Source: Actinomycetospora corticicola | GTDB lineage: Bacteria; Actinomycetota; Actinomycetes; Mycobacteriales; Pseudonocardiaceae | Assembly (NCBI RefSeq): GCF_013409505.1 | Contig: NZ_JACCBN010000001.1 | Coordinates: forward strand, 5,084,001-5,148,000 | DNA: 64,000 bases | Direction: 5' to 3' | Shown here: piece by piece, positions 9,076-17,700 of the stretch | Numbering within the stretch: position 1 is the stretch's first letter | Layout: each line of letters begins with the position of its first letter | Made by a program: the position numbers and the translations under genes | Notes under the pieces: model-generated | Databases searched by the model: none | Told to the model about the DNA's origin: nothing | The model's input: the letters and a program-made list of their open reading frames with translations, nothing else

Positions 9076-10106
9076 AGACCGCGGACGAGGTCGATCGCGC
9101 GGCCGAGCGTGGTGAGGCGCTCGTCGAGGGTGTCGCCGGCGGGGTAGAGCCGCACGGTGTCGACCCCGGCGTCGGCCCACACCCGAAGACGGTCGCGGAC
9201 CATGTCCTCGGTGCCGACCAGGGTCGTGGCCAGCACCATCTCGTCGGGCACCACGGCGGCCGCGCCGTCGCGGTCGCCCGCCTGCCAGCGTTCCCGGGCC
9301 GCCTCGGCCACCTCGGCGAAGCCCTGTCGGGCGTAGGCGTCGTGGTAGAAGTTCGTGCTCGCCGTGCCCATCCCGCCGAGGGAGAACGCGAGGCCCTTCT
9401 TCCGGGCCGCCACCATCGTCGTGAGCTCCTCGGGGGACTCGGCGAACGCGACCTCGGCGCCCTGGCAGACCGTGAGGTCCTTCCGCTCGCGCCCGGCCGT
9501 CGCGAGCCCGGCGTCGAGATGCTCGAGGTAGGCGGCCGCGCCCTCGGGGACGAAGCTGGTGCCCAGCCACCCGTCCGCGACCTCTCCGGTCAGGCGCAGC
9601 ATCCGCGGGGAGAGCGACGCGACGTAGATCGGGATGTCGGGGTCCGCGCGCATCGAGAGGCGCATGGGTCGGCCCTCGCCGCCGGGGCGCGGGATCGCGA
9701 TCGAGCGCCCGGTGAAGGACACCTTGTCGCCCGCGAACGCCTGGCGGATCACGGCGATCGTCTCGCGCATGCGGGTCAGCGGACGGGCGAACTCCGCGCC
9801 GTGCAGCCCCTCCACCACCTGCGGCCCGGAGGCGCCCAGCCCGAGCGAGAACCGCCCGCCGGAGAGCTCCGCGAGGGTCAGCGCGGCCTGGGCGATCGCC
9901 ACCGGGGAGCGGGTCCCCAGCTGGATCACGCCGCTCCCGAGTCGCATCCGCTCCGTCCGCGCGGCGAGGAACCCGAGGACCGACGGCGCGTCGCTGCCCC
10001 ACGCCTCGGCGACCCAGCACTCGTCGAGCCCGATCCGCTCGGCCTCGACGACGAAGGTGGCGAGGTCGGGATCCGACGCGGCCTCGACGGTGGTCGCGGT
10101 CCTCAT
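9072..10106 (-). CDS. LLM-class flavin/F420-dependent oxidoreductase
   Basis: The 344-residue luciferase-like TIM-barrel protein shows the family pattern ERIGLDECWVAEAW near the N-terminus, GVIQLGTRSP, and the F420/FMN site region FSLGLGASGPQVVEGLHG (about 88-105). Members in Actinobacteria mostly use coenzyme F420 for hydride transfer to small organic substrates. The ATG overlaps the stop of the upstream SRPBCC gene (ATGA, 10103-10106), so both are translated together. Longer in-frame versions reading back into the SRPBCC gene are rejected because the conserved fold begins at MRTATTVEAAS. The true substrate is unknown. Confidence 0.85.
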   Translation of the reverse strand: MRTATTVEAASDPDLATFVVEAERIGLDECWVAEAWGSDAPSVLGFLAARTERMRLGSGVIQLGTRSPVAIAQAALTLAELSGGRFSLGLGASGPQVVEGLHGAEFARPLTRMRETIAVIRQAFAGDKVSFTGRSIAIPRPGGEGRPMRLSMRADPDIPIYVASLSPRMLRLTGEVADGWLGTSFVPEGAAAYLEHLDAGLATAGRERKDLTVCQGAEVAFAESPEELTTMVAARKKGLAFSLGGMGTASTNFYHDAYARQGFAEVAEAARERWQAGDRDGAAAVVPDEMVLATTLVGTEDMVRDRLRVWADAGVDTVRLYPAGDTLDERLTTLGRAIDLVRGL

Positions 10107-10618
10107 GCGCGCTCGTCCGACGATTCGGCCTCCGCGCGGATGGCCTCGAGGGTGCGGGTGATCGCGGCCTCGAACTCGCGCAGCCGCACGAACACGATCT
10201 TCTGCTCCTTGTCCGGCATCGCGTCGATGGCCCGGCTCAGGCCCGACCGGCCCGGGCCCATGCGGGCGCGCTGGGTCAGCCGCGTGCCCCCGTCGTCGGG
10301 AACGAGGTCGAAGCTCCAGCGCGCGGACGGGGCGTCCTCGCCGTCCATCTCCCAGGCGAAGCGGCTCGGGGCGTCGCACTCGACGACCGTGCCCTCCACC
10401 GACCAGCGGCCGAGCGAGGGGTGCTCGTTGTGCCCGCGGAAGCGGGCGCCGGCGCCCGGCCCGTCACCCAGCCACGTCAGCGACTCGAGCTCGGTGCTGC
10501 GCGCCGGCATCCGCTCGAGCTCCGCGACGAGCGGCCAGACCCGCTCGGGCGGCGCGGCGATCCAGGTGTCCGCGGACACCTCGGGCTGGTCGGCGTAGCG
10601 CGCTCCGGTCCACTCCAC
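10103..10618 (-). CDS. SRPBCC (START/Bet v 1-like) family protein
   Basis: This 171-residue protein has the polyketide cyclase/dehydrase fold signature of an N-terminal strand VSADTWIAAPPERVWPLVAE, a central series of beta strands and a long C-terminal helix. The hydrophobic cavity of this fold binds lipids, polyketides or aromatic molecules. It sits between a phosphotriesterase-like gene (34 bases upstream) and a LLM oxidoreductase (4-base overlap), suggesting a shared small-molecule pathway. No catalytic residues can be assigned. Confidence 0.8.
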   Translation of the reverse strand: MEWTGARYADQPEVSADTWIAAPPERVWPLVAELERMPARSTELESLTWLGDGPGAGARFRGHNEHPSLGRWSVEGTVVECDAPSRFAWEMDGEDAPSARWSFDLVPDDGGTRLTQRARMGPGRSGLSRAIDAMPDKEQKIVFVRLREFEAAITRTLEAIRAEAESSDERA

Positions 10619-10652
10619 GGACCGGAGCGTAGAGGGACTGAGTTGTCCCGTG

Positions 10653-11627
10653 CTACTCAGATGTGAAGTACCGCCGGGGGTTGTCGACCATCATCGTCGT
10701 GATCTGCGCGTCGGTGACCCCGGCGGCGCGCAGGGCGGGCAGGACGTCGCGGCTGATGTGCTCGTAGTGCCAGTTCGGCGCCGCCGCCCGGAGCGCCTGC
10801 TGCCCGTGGTCGCCCGCGTAGAAGTCGATGTAGCAGGACGCGTCGTGGGACAGCGCGATCCGGTCCGCGTAGCCCTCCGCGCACAGGGCGGCGACGGTGG
10901 CCACCCGGCGGTCGGTGGTGTTGAACTTGTCCAGCCCGAAGCGGTCGCAGCCCAGCGTGGCGCCGCGGTCGGCGAGCGAGCGCAGGTAGTCCAGGTCGTT
11001 CGAGTCGCCCGCGTGGCCGACCACGACCTTCGTCAGGTCGACGCCGTGGGCGGCGTAGAAGTCCAGGGCGAGCGTGCCGGTGCGGTGCGCCGAGTTGGTG
11101 TGGACCGTGATCGGGACACCGGTCTCGCGATGGGTGGCCGCGATCGCCCGGTGGATCCGGGCCTGGTCCGGCGTCAGACCGGCCTCCTCGACGACCCCCT
11201 TGAGCAGGGCCGCCCTGATGTCGGTCCCGCCGATGCCCTCGCGGACGTCACGCAGGAACATCGTGGTCAGGGGCTCCGGGCCGCCGAGCGGCGTCCCCGG
11301 TCCGAGGTTCTGCAGCTGCCGGGGGAGCTCGGCGAAGGTGTAGAGCCCCGTCGCCACCACGATGTTGAGGTCGACCCCGGCGTTCACCCGGGCCACGCGC
11401 GGCACGTAGCGGCCGAGCCCGACCACCGTCGGGTCCACGATCGTCTCCACCCCGAGGTCCCGCAGCCGGCGCAGCTTCGTGATCGCGTCCTCGACGCGCA
11501 GTTCCTCGTCCCAGTAGTCCGCCCCGTAGTTCGCGAGCAGGTCGGGGGTGAGGACGAAGACGTGCTCGTGCATGAGCGTCGTCCCGAGCTGCGAGGGATC
11601 CCGGTCTCCGCGCACGGTGGCCACCAT
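10653..11627 (-). CDS. Phosphotriesterase-family metal-dependent hydrolase (lactonase-like)
   Basis: The 324-residue amidohydrolase-fold protein has the complete PTE metal site: H20-E-H22 in LMHEHVF, the lysine to be carbamylated (K143 in LLKGVVEEAG), H176 in VHTNS, H205 in GHAGD and D262 in SHDAS. Members of this family hydrolyse lactones or phosphotriesters with two divalent metals; most actinobacterial members are lactonases or of unknown substrate. It heads a minus-strand group with the SRPBCC and LLM genes. No signal peptide is seen, so it should be cytoplasmic. The start is the ATG after which the family N-terminus aligns. Confidence 0.87.
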   Translation of the reverse strand: MVATVRGDRDPSQLGTTLMHEHVFVLTPDLLANYGADYWDEELRVEDAITKLRRLRDLGVETIVDPTVVGLGRYVPRVARVNAGVDLNIVVATGLYTFAELPRQLQNLGPGTPLGGPEPLTTMFLRDVREGIGGTDIRAALLKGVVEEAGLTPDQARIHRAIAATHRETGVPITVHTNSAHRTGTLALDFYAAHGVDLTKVVVGHAGDSNDLDYLRSLADRGATLGCDRFGLDKFNTTDRRVATVAALCAEGYADRIALSHDASCYIDFYAGDHGQQALRAAAPNWHYEHISRDVLPALRAAGVTDAQITTMMVDNPRRYFTSE

Positions 11628-11646
11628 CCGGCCATCGTCGCGCGGC

Positions 11647-11724
11647 CGGTGCGGAGCCGCTCGGCGGTGCGGAGCCGCTCGGCGGTGCCTAGCCGCTCGG
11701 CGGTGCGGAGCCGCTCAGCGGTGC
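11647..11724. repeat. 18-bp tandem repeat, 4.3 copies, across the WhiA-like gene stop
   Basis: Units of cggtgcggagccgctcgg lie at 11647-11664, 11665-11682, 11683-11700 (two changes) and 11701-11718 (one change), followed by cggtgc. The last copy contains the stop codon of the WhiA-like gene (11715-11717). Each unit contains ccgc-tcg-gcgg, so transcripts can form a chain of short hairpins; it may work as a terminator or stabiliser before the phosphotriesterase gene. Confidence 0.85.
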
Positions 11725-12641
11725 CGGGCGGCGAGGGTGAGCAGGCGGCGCAGTCGTCCGGCGAGCGCGTCCTTGGACAGCGGCGGCTCGGCGCGGGCGG
11801 CGAGCTCGGGAAGGCCGAGGTCGGGGTGCGCGAGCCGCAGCCGGCCCGCCTCGGCGAGGGGGCCGGGGACCGCGATCCCGGCCCGCTCCAGCGTCGCGAA
11901 GGCCTCCGCCACCGCCGCTCCCGCGCGGGAGGCCGCGACGAGGGCCCGGGCGTCGTTCGGGGACTCCGGGGCCTCGGCGTCCTCCGCGTCGGCGAACCCC
12001 GCGACCTCGGCGGCGGCCCGCCCTCCGCAGGTGGTCAGCAGGAGGGCGGCCTCGGCCGGGTCGGTCACCACGAGTCGGGTGCCGGCCCCCGGGCGTCGGG
12101 CCCGGACGCCGAGCCGCAGGCCCAGCTCGGCGAGGGCCAGGGCGGCGCCGGGGGCGGGGCAGTCGAGGGTCACGGCGTGGTCGCCCACGGTGCCGCGGGC
12201 CAGGAGGGCGCCCCGCCAGGTCGCGATCGCGCCGGGCAGCGAGCCGCCGGTGAGCCACTCCGGGGGCGCGGCGAGCGCACGGCCCCGGTTGTCGACGACG
12301 CCCAGGCGCACGGCCAGCGGGTCGCCGGACCCCGTGTCCGGACCGACCTCCACCCGCCAGCGACCGCGCGCCGTGTCGCCCTGCACCGTGCCGTCGGCCG
12401 CGCCGAGCCGGGTGAGCAGGGAGACCAGGCGGGAGGCCGCTTGGGGGGTGTCGAGGTCCGTGGCCAGGGCGCCGTGGCGGTGGCGGGTCCCGGCCCAGCG
12501 CACGATCGCGGCCGCCTCGGCCCCGGCGTCGCGGTCCCGGGCCGGCGGGGCGACCGCGGCGAGGGCGGTGACGACGGCATGGGTGCGCGCCGAGCGGACG
12601 GGGGCGGGAGCGGGCGTGTCGTGCCGACCGACCGTGCTCAT
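11715..12641 (-). CDS. WhiA-like sporulation/division regulator, divergent orphan copy
   Basis: The 308-residue protein aligns by eye with WhiA along its length: an N-terminal LAGLIDADG-like part with VVDNRGRALAAPPEWLTGGS and WRGALLARG, the strand VTLDCPAPGAALAL, and a C-terminal helix-turn-helix with AEAGRLRLAHPDLGLPELA and PPLSKDALAGRLRRLL. WhiA is a DNA-binding regulator of sporulation septation that normally sits with the yvcJ and yvcK genes; none of these are here. The conserved Asn-rich linker of true WhiA (NRLxNxxxxN) is replaced by an acidic stretch, FADAEDAEAPES. The ATG at 12641 has a good ribosome site (gaggagg, 7 bases away). Probably a second, specialised WhiA. Confidence 0.75.
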   Translation of the reverse strand: MSTVGRHDTPAPAPVRSARTHAVVTALAAVAPPARDRDAGAEAAAIVRWAGTRHRHGALATDLDTPQAASRLVSLLTRLGAADGTVQGDTARGRWRVEVGPDTGSGDPLAVRLGVVDNRGRALAAPPEWLTGGSLPGAIATWRGALLARGTVGDHAVTLDCPAPGAALALAELGLRLGVRARRPGAGTRLVVTDPAEAALLLTTCGGRAAAEVAGFADAEDAEAPESPNDARALVAASRAGAAVAEAFATLERAGIAVPGPLAEAGRLRLAHPDLGLPELAARAEPPLSKDALAGRLRRLLTLAARHR

Positions 12642-13017
12642 CCACCCGCCTCCTCGTCGGTCCGTCGCGCTGCAGGGGCTCACCGCAGCGTCACACACGA
12701 GAACGCGCGACGGTCGGGCGGGCTATGGCCCACGCGACGGCGTCGGGATCCACCCGATGGAGTCGTCAGGGCCCGGAGCGACACCCTGCGGGGTGATCCG
12801 CGGCGTCCCCGGGCGACGACGCTGGGCCGACCGTGCGGTGCGCCACGCGGGGCCGCATCGCCCGTTCCGGGCGTGGTCGTCACCCCGCGCCGCCGACCCA
12901 CTCGATCGGTGGATCACCCTCCCGTGCCGGAGGCGCGACGGGTCCCCGATCCGCGTCCCCGGCGCGGCTATACCTGGACCGTCCGTGATCGACCGTCCCC
13001 GGAGAGGCCGCCGCCCG
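12642..13017. other. Intergenic region between WhiA-like and Clp-N genes
   Basis: This 376-bp divergent region carries no convincing gene. It holds the ribosome site of the WhiA-like gene, a small hairpin caccc-tgcg-gggtg near 12783-12796, and a possible -10 element tatacc (about 12970) before the Clp-N gene. No clear palindromic operator is visible. Confidence 0.4.
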
Positions 13018-13770
13018 TTGACCGTCACGCCCATCTTCGACGACCTCGTGGCGAGCCGGGCCGCGGCCGTGGCGCCGTCGGCGCGGGGGACCACCGGGCA
13101 GCCCCGTCGGTCCTTACGGCCGGGCGCCGTGGTGGGGTCCGCCGCCTTCGGGCGCGGGTGCCTGGAGTCCGACGTCGTGGCCGAGGGCGGTCCCGACGAC
13201 GAGGTCACGCGGCTGCTCGAGGGCGCGCGCCGGGAGGCCGTCGCGCTCGGTCGCCCCTGGGTGGACAGCGTGCACCTGCTGCTGGCGGCGGTGCGGGCCG
13301 GTGGCGACGTCGGGCGGGCCTTCGGGATGCGCGGGGTGGGCCCGGCGGTCCTGCTGGCGGCGCTGGACGACGCCGGGGCCGACACCGCCGACGACCTGGT
13401 CGGCGGGGACCCCGTGCGCCCCGCGCTGAGCTCGGTGGCCCGCACGGTGCTGCATCGGGCCGCCCACCGCGCGGCCCGGGCCGACCGGGCGGTCACCGCG
13501 GCCGAGCTGGCCGTGGCGGTGGCCCGCACCGGGCGCGTCGCCGACCTGCTGGGTCGGCTCGGCGTGGACTCCGACGACCTCGACGACCTCGCCGACGCCC
13601 TCGCGGCCACGGCGCCCCTCGCGACGCCGGAGGTGGGCACGCCGCCGCGGCGGGTGCCGGTCCCGGTGGGGGTCGTGGCGCCCGTGGGGGTGGTCGCCCC
13701 GGTGTCGGTGATGCGGCCGGTTCCCGCGGCCGTGGTCGGCGAGGACCACGTCGCGGGCGTCCCGGCGTGA
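13018..13770 (+). CDS. Clp-N (double Clp repeat) domain protein without ATPase
   Basis: The 250-residue protein has the ClpA/ClpC N-terminal substrate- or adaptor-binding domain, with GARREAVALGRPWVDSVHLL followed by a second repeat around ARTVLHRAAHRAARADRAVT. No AAA ATPase module follows; the C-terminus is a Val/Pro-rich tail (from about residue 200). Such stand-alone Clp-N proteins may act as adaptors or decoys for ClpC. The TTG start is preferred because ggagagg lies about 10 bases upstream (13001-13007); an in-frame GTG at 12985 would add 11 basic residues and could be a leaderless start. It is divergent from the WhiA-like gene. Confidence 0.7.
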   Translation: MTVTPIFDDLVASRAAAVAPSARGTTGQPRRSLRPGAVVGSAAFGRGCLESDVVAEGGPDDEVTRLLEGARREAVALGRPWVDSVHLLLAAVRAGGDVGRAFGMRGVGPAVLLAALDDAGADTADDLVGGDPVRPALSSVARTVLHRAAHRAARADRAVTAAELAVAVARTGRVADLLGRLGVDSDDLDDLADALAATAPLATPEVGTPPRRVPVPVGVVAPVGVVAPVSVMRPVPAAVVGEDHVAGVPA

Positions 13771-13777
13771 GCGCCGT

Positions 13778-13978
13778 CTAGGGCCGGTAGGCGAGCAGCC
13801 GGACGCCGAGCGCGGTCTCGACGCGCCGGACCTCCGCGAGCTGGGCCTCCGACAGCTCGGCGAACGGGCTCTCGGGCTCGTAGGCCACGACGGGCGTCCC
13901 GAGGGACTCCTCGAGACGACGGACGTCCGCCAGGGCGGTCTCGTCGAGGGCGGCGGGGCGGAGTTCGGGGCTGGTCAT
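13778..13978 (-). CDS. 66-residue protein made of two copies of a 25-residue unit
   Basis: I do not recognise this family. Residues 11-35 (LDETALADVRRLEESLGTPV through VAYEP) and 42-66 (LSEAQLAEVRRVETALGVRL through LAYRP) are clearly related, each a predicted acidic helix, DVRRLEESLG or EVRRVETALG, followed by a short strand, VVAYEP or LLAYRP. This suggests an internal duplication forming a compact two-unit helix-strand protein. The ATG is preceded by gaggagg at ideal distance, strongly supporting translation. It lies convergent to the Clp-N gene, whose stop is 8 bases away, and downstream of lrp on the same strand. Confidence 0.75.
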   Translation of the reverse strand: MTSPELRPAALDETALADVRRLEESLGTPVVAYEPESPFAELSEAQLAEVRRVETALGVRLLAYRP

Positions 13979-14055
13979 GCGGTCCTCCTCGGGTGCACCT
14001 GGAGCTGCGATACCCCGGAACCGCACACGTGACGCGGATGACACGGACGGGTCGC

Positions 14056-14532
14056 TCACCGGCGGTCGGAGCGCGGCAACGAGCGCACCAGCGGCAGCAC
14101 GCGCGCCGGCACCCGCTCGGTCAACGAGATCTCCGACTGCGTCCGTTCGACGCCGGGCGACGCCAGCACGCCCTGGATGACCTGCTCCAGGTGCGCGTTG
14201 TCGCGCGCGACCACCCGGACCCACAGGTCGCCGTCACCGGTGATCGAGTGCGCCTCGGTGACCTCCGGGATCGACGCCAGGTGCCCGGCCACGGCGTCGA
14301 GGCGGCCCTGCGCGATGTGCAGGGTGACGAAGGCGAGGACGCCGTAGCCGAGCGCCTCCGGGGCGATCCGGGGGGCGAAGCCGGTGATGACACCGGCCTC
14401 CTGCAGCCGTTCGAACCGTGCCTGCACGGTGCCGCGCGCGACCCCGAGGGTGCGGGCGTGCTCCCGCAGGCCCACGCGGGGCCGTTCGAGCAGCGCGAGG
14501 AGCAGGGCGCGGTCGAGGTCGTCCAGGGTCAT
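14056..14532 (-). CDS. Lrp/AsnC-family transcriptional regulator
   Basis: This 158-residue protein has an N-terminal winged helix-turn-helix (LDRALLLALLERPRVGLREH, then GVARGTVQARFERLQEAGVI) and a C-terminal RAM ligand-binding domain (about 65-140) with VTEAHSITGDGDLWVRVVAR. Lrp/AsnC proteins are octamers that sense amino acids. The gene is divergent from the fused indolepyruvate oxidoreductase gene, an amino-acid-degrading enzyme, and the shared region holds three repeats of TGGACCA that are good candidate binding sites. It most likely controls that enzyme and itself. Confidence 0.9.
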   Translation of the reverse strand: MTLDDLDRALLLALLERPRVGLREHARTLGVARGTVQARFERLQEAGVITGFAPRIAPEALGYGVLAFVTLHIAQGRLDAVAGHLASIPEVTEAHSITGDGDLWVRVVARDNAHLEQVIQGVLASPGVERTQSEISLTERVPARVLPLVRSLPRSDRR

Positions 14533-14546
14533 CGAGGTCCCCCCGC

Positions 14547-14633
14547 TGGTCCAACGGTCCGCTCGTGGCCGGGTTCGATCACGGTCTGCTGGACCACTGG
14601 CCCAGTACAGCAGAGATGGCTTGGACCACTGGC
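14547..14633. promoter_or_regulatory. Three TTGGACCA-type boxes between lrp and the indolepyruvate oxidoreductase gene
   Basis: The boxes are tggtccaa (14547-14554, inverted), tggaccactggc (14590-14601) and tggaccactggc (14622-14633). The last two are identical over 12 bases and start 32 bases apart, about three helical turns; the first is about four turns further away. A palindrome actggcccagt (14596-14606) overlaps the middle box. Spacing on one helix face fits an Lrp octamer wrapping DNA. Confidence 0.6.
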
Positions 14634-14650
14634 GAGTAGGTGGCTAACTT
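14621..14650 (+). promoter_or_regulatory. Probable promoter of the indolepyruvate oxidoreductase gene
   Basis: A -35 element ttggac (14621-14626) and a -10 element taactt (14645-14650) are separated by 18 bases. The third TGGACCA box overlaps the -35 element, so a bound Lrp-type regulator would act directly on polymerase. The leader to the ATG would be about 85 bases. Confidence 0.5.
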
Positions 14651-14741
14651 CATCGACCATCCGAGCACGAACGCTCGGGCGGTCCGGCGTCGGTCACCCC
14701 GACGGCGGGTCCGCCCCGGTCCCCGATCGGAGGTCGCCACC

Positions 14742-17700
14742 ATGACCCTCGACCTTCCGGCCCGCCCCGCACCCCGCGTGGCGCCCCCGGCCCCCGCCGC
14801 CCGGCCGTTCTCGCTGCGCGACCGCTACACCGAGACCGACGGCACCGTGGCGCTCACCGGGGTCCAGGCCCTGGTGCGGCTGCCGATGGACCAGCGGCGC
14901 GCCGACGCCGCGGCCGGCCTGCGCACCGGGGGTTACGTCTCGGGCTACGAGGGCTCGCCGCTCGCGGGCTACGACCTCGAGCTCGCCCGGCAGCGGGACC
15001 TGCTCGACGCGCTCGGCGTCGTCTTCGCCCCCGGGCTGAACGAGGAGATCGCGCTGACCGCCGTCCAGGGCGGGCAGCTCGCCCCGTCCACCGGTGCGCT
15101 GCGCGCGGACGTGGCGGACGGCGTCACCGGCTACTGGTACGGCAAGGCGCCCGGCCTCGACCGCGCCACCGACGCGCTGCGGCACGCCAACCTCTCCGGG
15201 ACCTCGCGGTACGGCGGCGCCCTGGCGATCGTCGGTGACGACCCGGCCGCGAAGTCCTCGTCGGTCCCCTGCGCCTCGGAGGCCGCCCTCGCCGACATGG
15301 CGCTGCCGGTGCTCTACCCGGCCGACGTGCAGGACGTCCTCGACCTCGGCCGGCACGCGGTGGAGCTCTCCCGCGTCTCGGGGCTCTGGGTCGGCGTCAA
15401 GATGGTGACCGCGGTGGCCGACGGCTCCGGGACCGCGGTCGTCGCGCCGGACCGGCTCCTCCCGGTGATCCCGGACCTCACCTTCGACGGCCGGGAGTTC
15501 CGCCACGAGCCGCACGCGAAGCTCCTCGGCCCGCGCCTCGCGCCGCTCGAGCGCGACCTGCACGCGAAGCGCCTCGTCATCGCCCGCCGGTACGCGGCGG
15601 CGAACGGGCTGAACACCATCGTCGGCTCCGGCCCCGCGCGGATCGGGATCGTCGCGGCCGGCAAGTCCTGGCTCGACCTGCGGCAGGCCCTCACCACCCT
15701 CGGGCTCGACGACCGCGAGCTCGCCCGCCGCGGGGTCCGGCTGCTGCGCGTCGGCATGCCCTGGCCGCTCGAGGGCGGGATCGTCGACCGCTTCGCCGAC
15801 GGGCTCGACGAGATCGTGGTCGTCGAGGAGAAGCGGGCCTTCCTCGAGACCCAGATCAAGGACCGCCTCTACGGCCGGACCGGGGCGCCCGCGGTGCACG
15901 GCAAGCGCACCCCCGACGGGCGTCCGCTGTTCGCCGAGCACGGCGACCTCGACCCGGACGCGGTCGCGAAGGGCCTGGCGACGCGACTCGTCGGCATCCC
16001 GGGCGTCGAGGCCTGGGCCGAGACCCGTCGTCGGGAACGGACCCGGATCGACCTCCCGCTCGCGGGGGCGACCCGCAACCCGTACTTCTGCTCCGGCTGC
16101 CCGCACAACACCTCGACGACGACCGCGCCCGAGGGCTCGCTGGTCGGCGCCGGCATCGGCTGCCACACGATGGTCATGCTGATGCCGGAGGCCCAGGTCG
16201 GCGAGGTCACCGGCATCACGCAGATGGGCGGCGAGGGCGCGCACTGGCTCGGCACGGAGCCGTTCGCCGACCCGGCGAAGGCCTCGCACTGGGTGCAGAA
16301 CATGGGCGACGGCACGTTCCACCACTCCGGCAGCCTCATGGTCCGTGCGGCCGTCGCGGCGGGCGCGCACGTGACGTTCCGCCTGCTGCGCAACGGCGCC
16401 GCGGCGATGACCGGCGGGCAGGACGCCGTCGGTGAGCTCTCGATGCCGCAGCTCGTACGGGTGCTGCTCGACGAGGGCGTCGCGCGGGTGATCGTGACGA
16501 CGGAGGACGTGTCCCGCTACCGCCGGGTGCGGCTGGCGAAGGGTGTCGTCGTCTGGGACCGCTCGCGCATCGACGAGGCGCAGGAGCTGCTCGCGGCCAC
16601 GCCCGGCGTCACGGTGCTGATCCACGACCAGGAGTGCGCGGCGCAGAAGCGGCGCAAGCGCAAGCGCGGGACGCTGGCCGACCCGACCACCCGCGTCGTC
16701 ATCAACGAGCGCGTGTGCGAGGGCTGCGGCGACTGCGGACAGACCTCGAACTGCCTGTCGGTGACGCCGGTCGACACCGAGTTCGGGCGCAAGACCCGCA
16801 TCCACCAGGCGTCGTGCAACAAGGACTACTCCTGCCTCGACGGCGACTGCCCGGCCTTCACGGTCGTCGAGCCCGGCGGGGACCGGGACACCGCGACCGT
16901 CGGGCCGCTGGCCGCCGAGGTGCTGGGAGAGCCGGCGCGGACCGTGCCCGACGACGCCGTGGTGCGGCTGGCCGGGATCGGCGGCACCGGGGTCACGACG
17001 ATCGCGCAGGTGCTCGCGGCCGCGGCGCGGATCGCGGGGCGCCCGACGCGCGGGCTCGACCAGACCGGGCTCGCCCAGAAGGGCGGCGCGGTCGTCTCCG
17101 ACGTCAAGATCGGCGACGGCGAGCTGGCCGGGCGCGCGGCGGAGGGGGAGTGCGACCTCTACCTCGGCGCCGACCTGCTCGTCGCGGCCGACCCGACGTA
17201 CCTGAAGGCCGCCTCGTCGTCCCGCACGGTCGGCGTCGTCTCGAGCGCGAAGATCCCGACGGGCGACCAGGTGGTCGACCCGACGGTGACCTACCCGCCG
17301 GTGGACGCGGTGCTGGGCCGAATCCGGTCCGCGGTGCGTGCCGACGTGGGCGCGGTGCTCGACGCCCGGGCGCTCGCCGAGGCGCTGTTCGGCGACGACC
17401 AGTTCGCGCTGTCGATGCTCCTCGGCGCCGCGTACCAGCTCGGGGCGCTGCCGCTCCCGGCGTCCGCGGTCGAGGCGGCGTTCGAGCTCAACGGGGCCGC
17501 GGTGGAGAAGAACCTGCAGGCGTTCCGGCGGGGCCGGCAGTCGGTGGCGGACCCGACCGCATTCGCCGCGGTGGTCGAGGCGGTGACCCGTCCGGCGTCG
17601 GACGGTGTCCCCGGGCTCACGACGGCGGGTGCGGCGGCCGCGGCGGAGATCGTCGCGTCGATCGGTGCGCCGGCCGGGTCCGAGCTGGAGCGGCTCGTCG

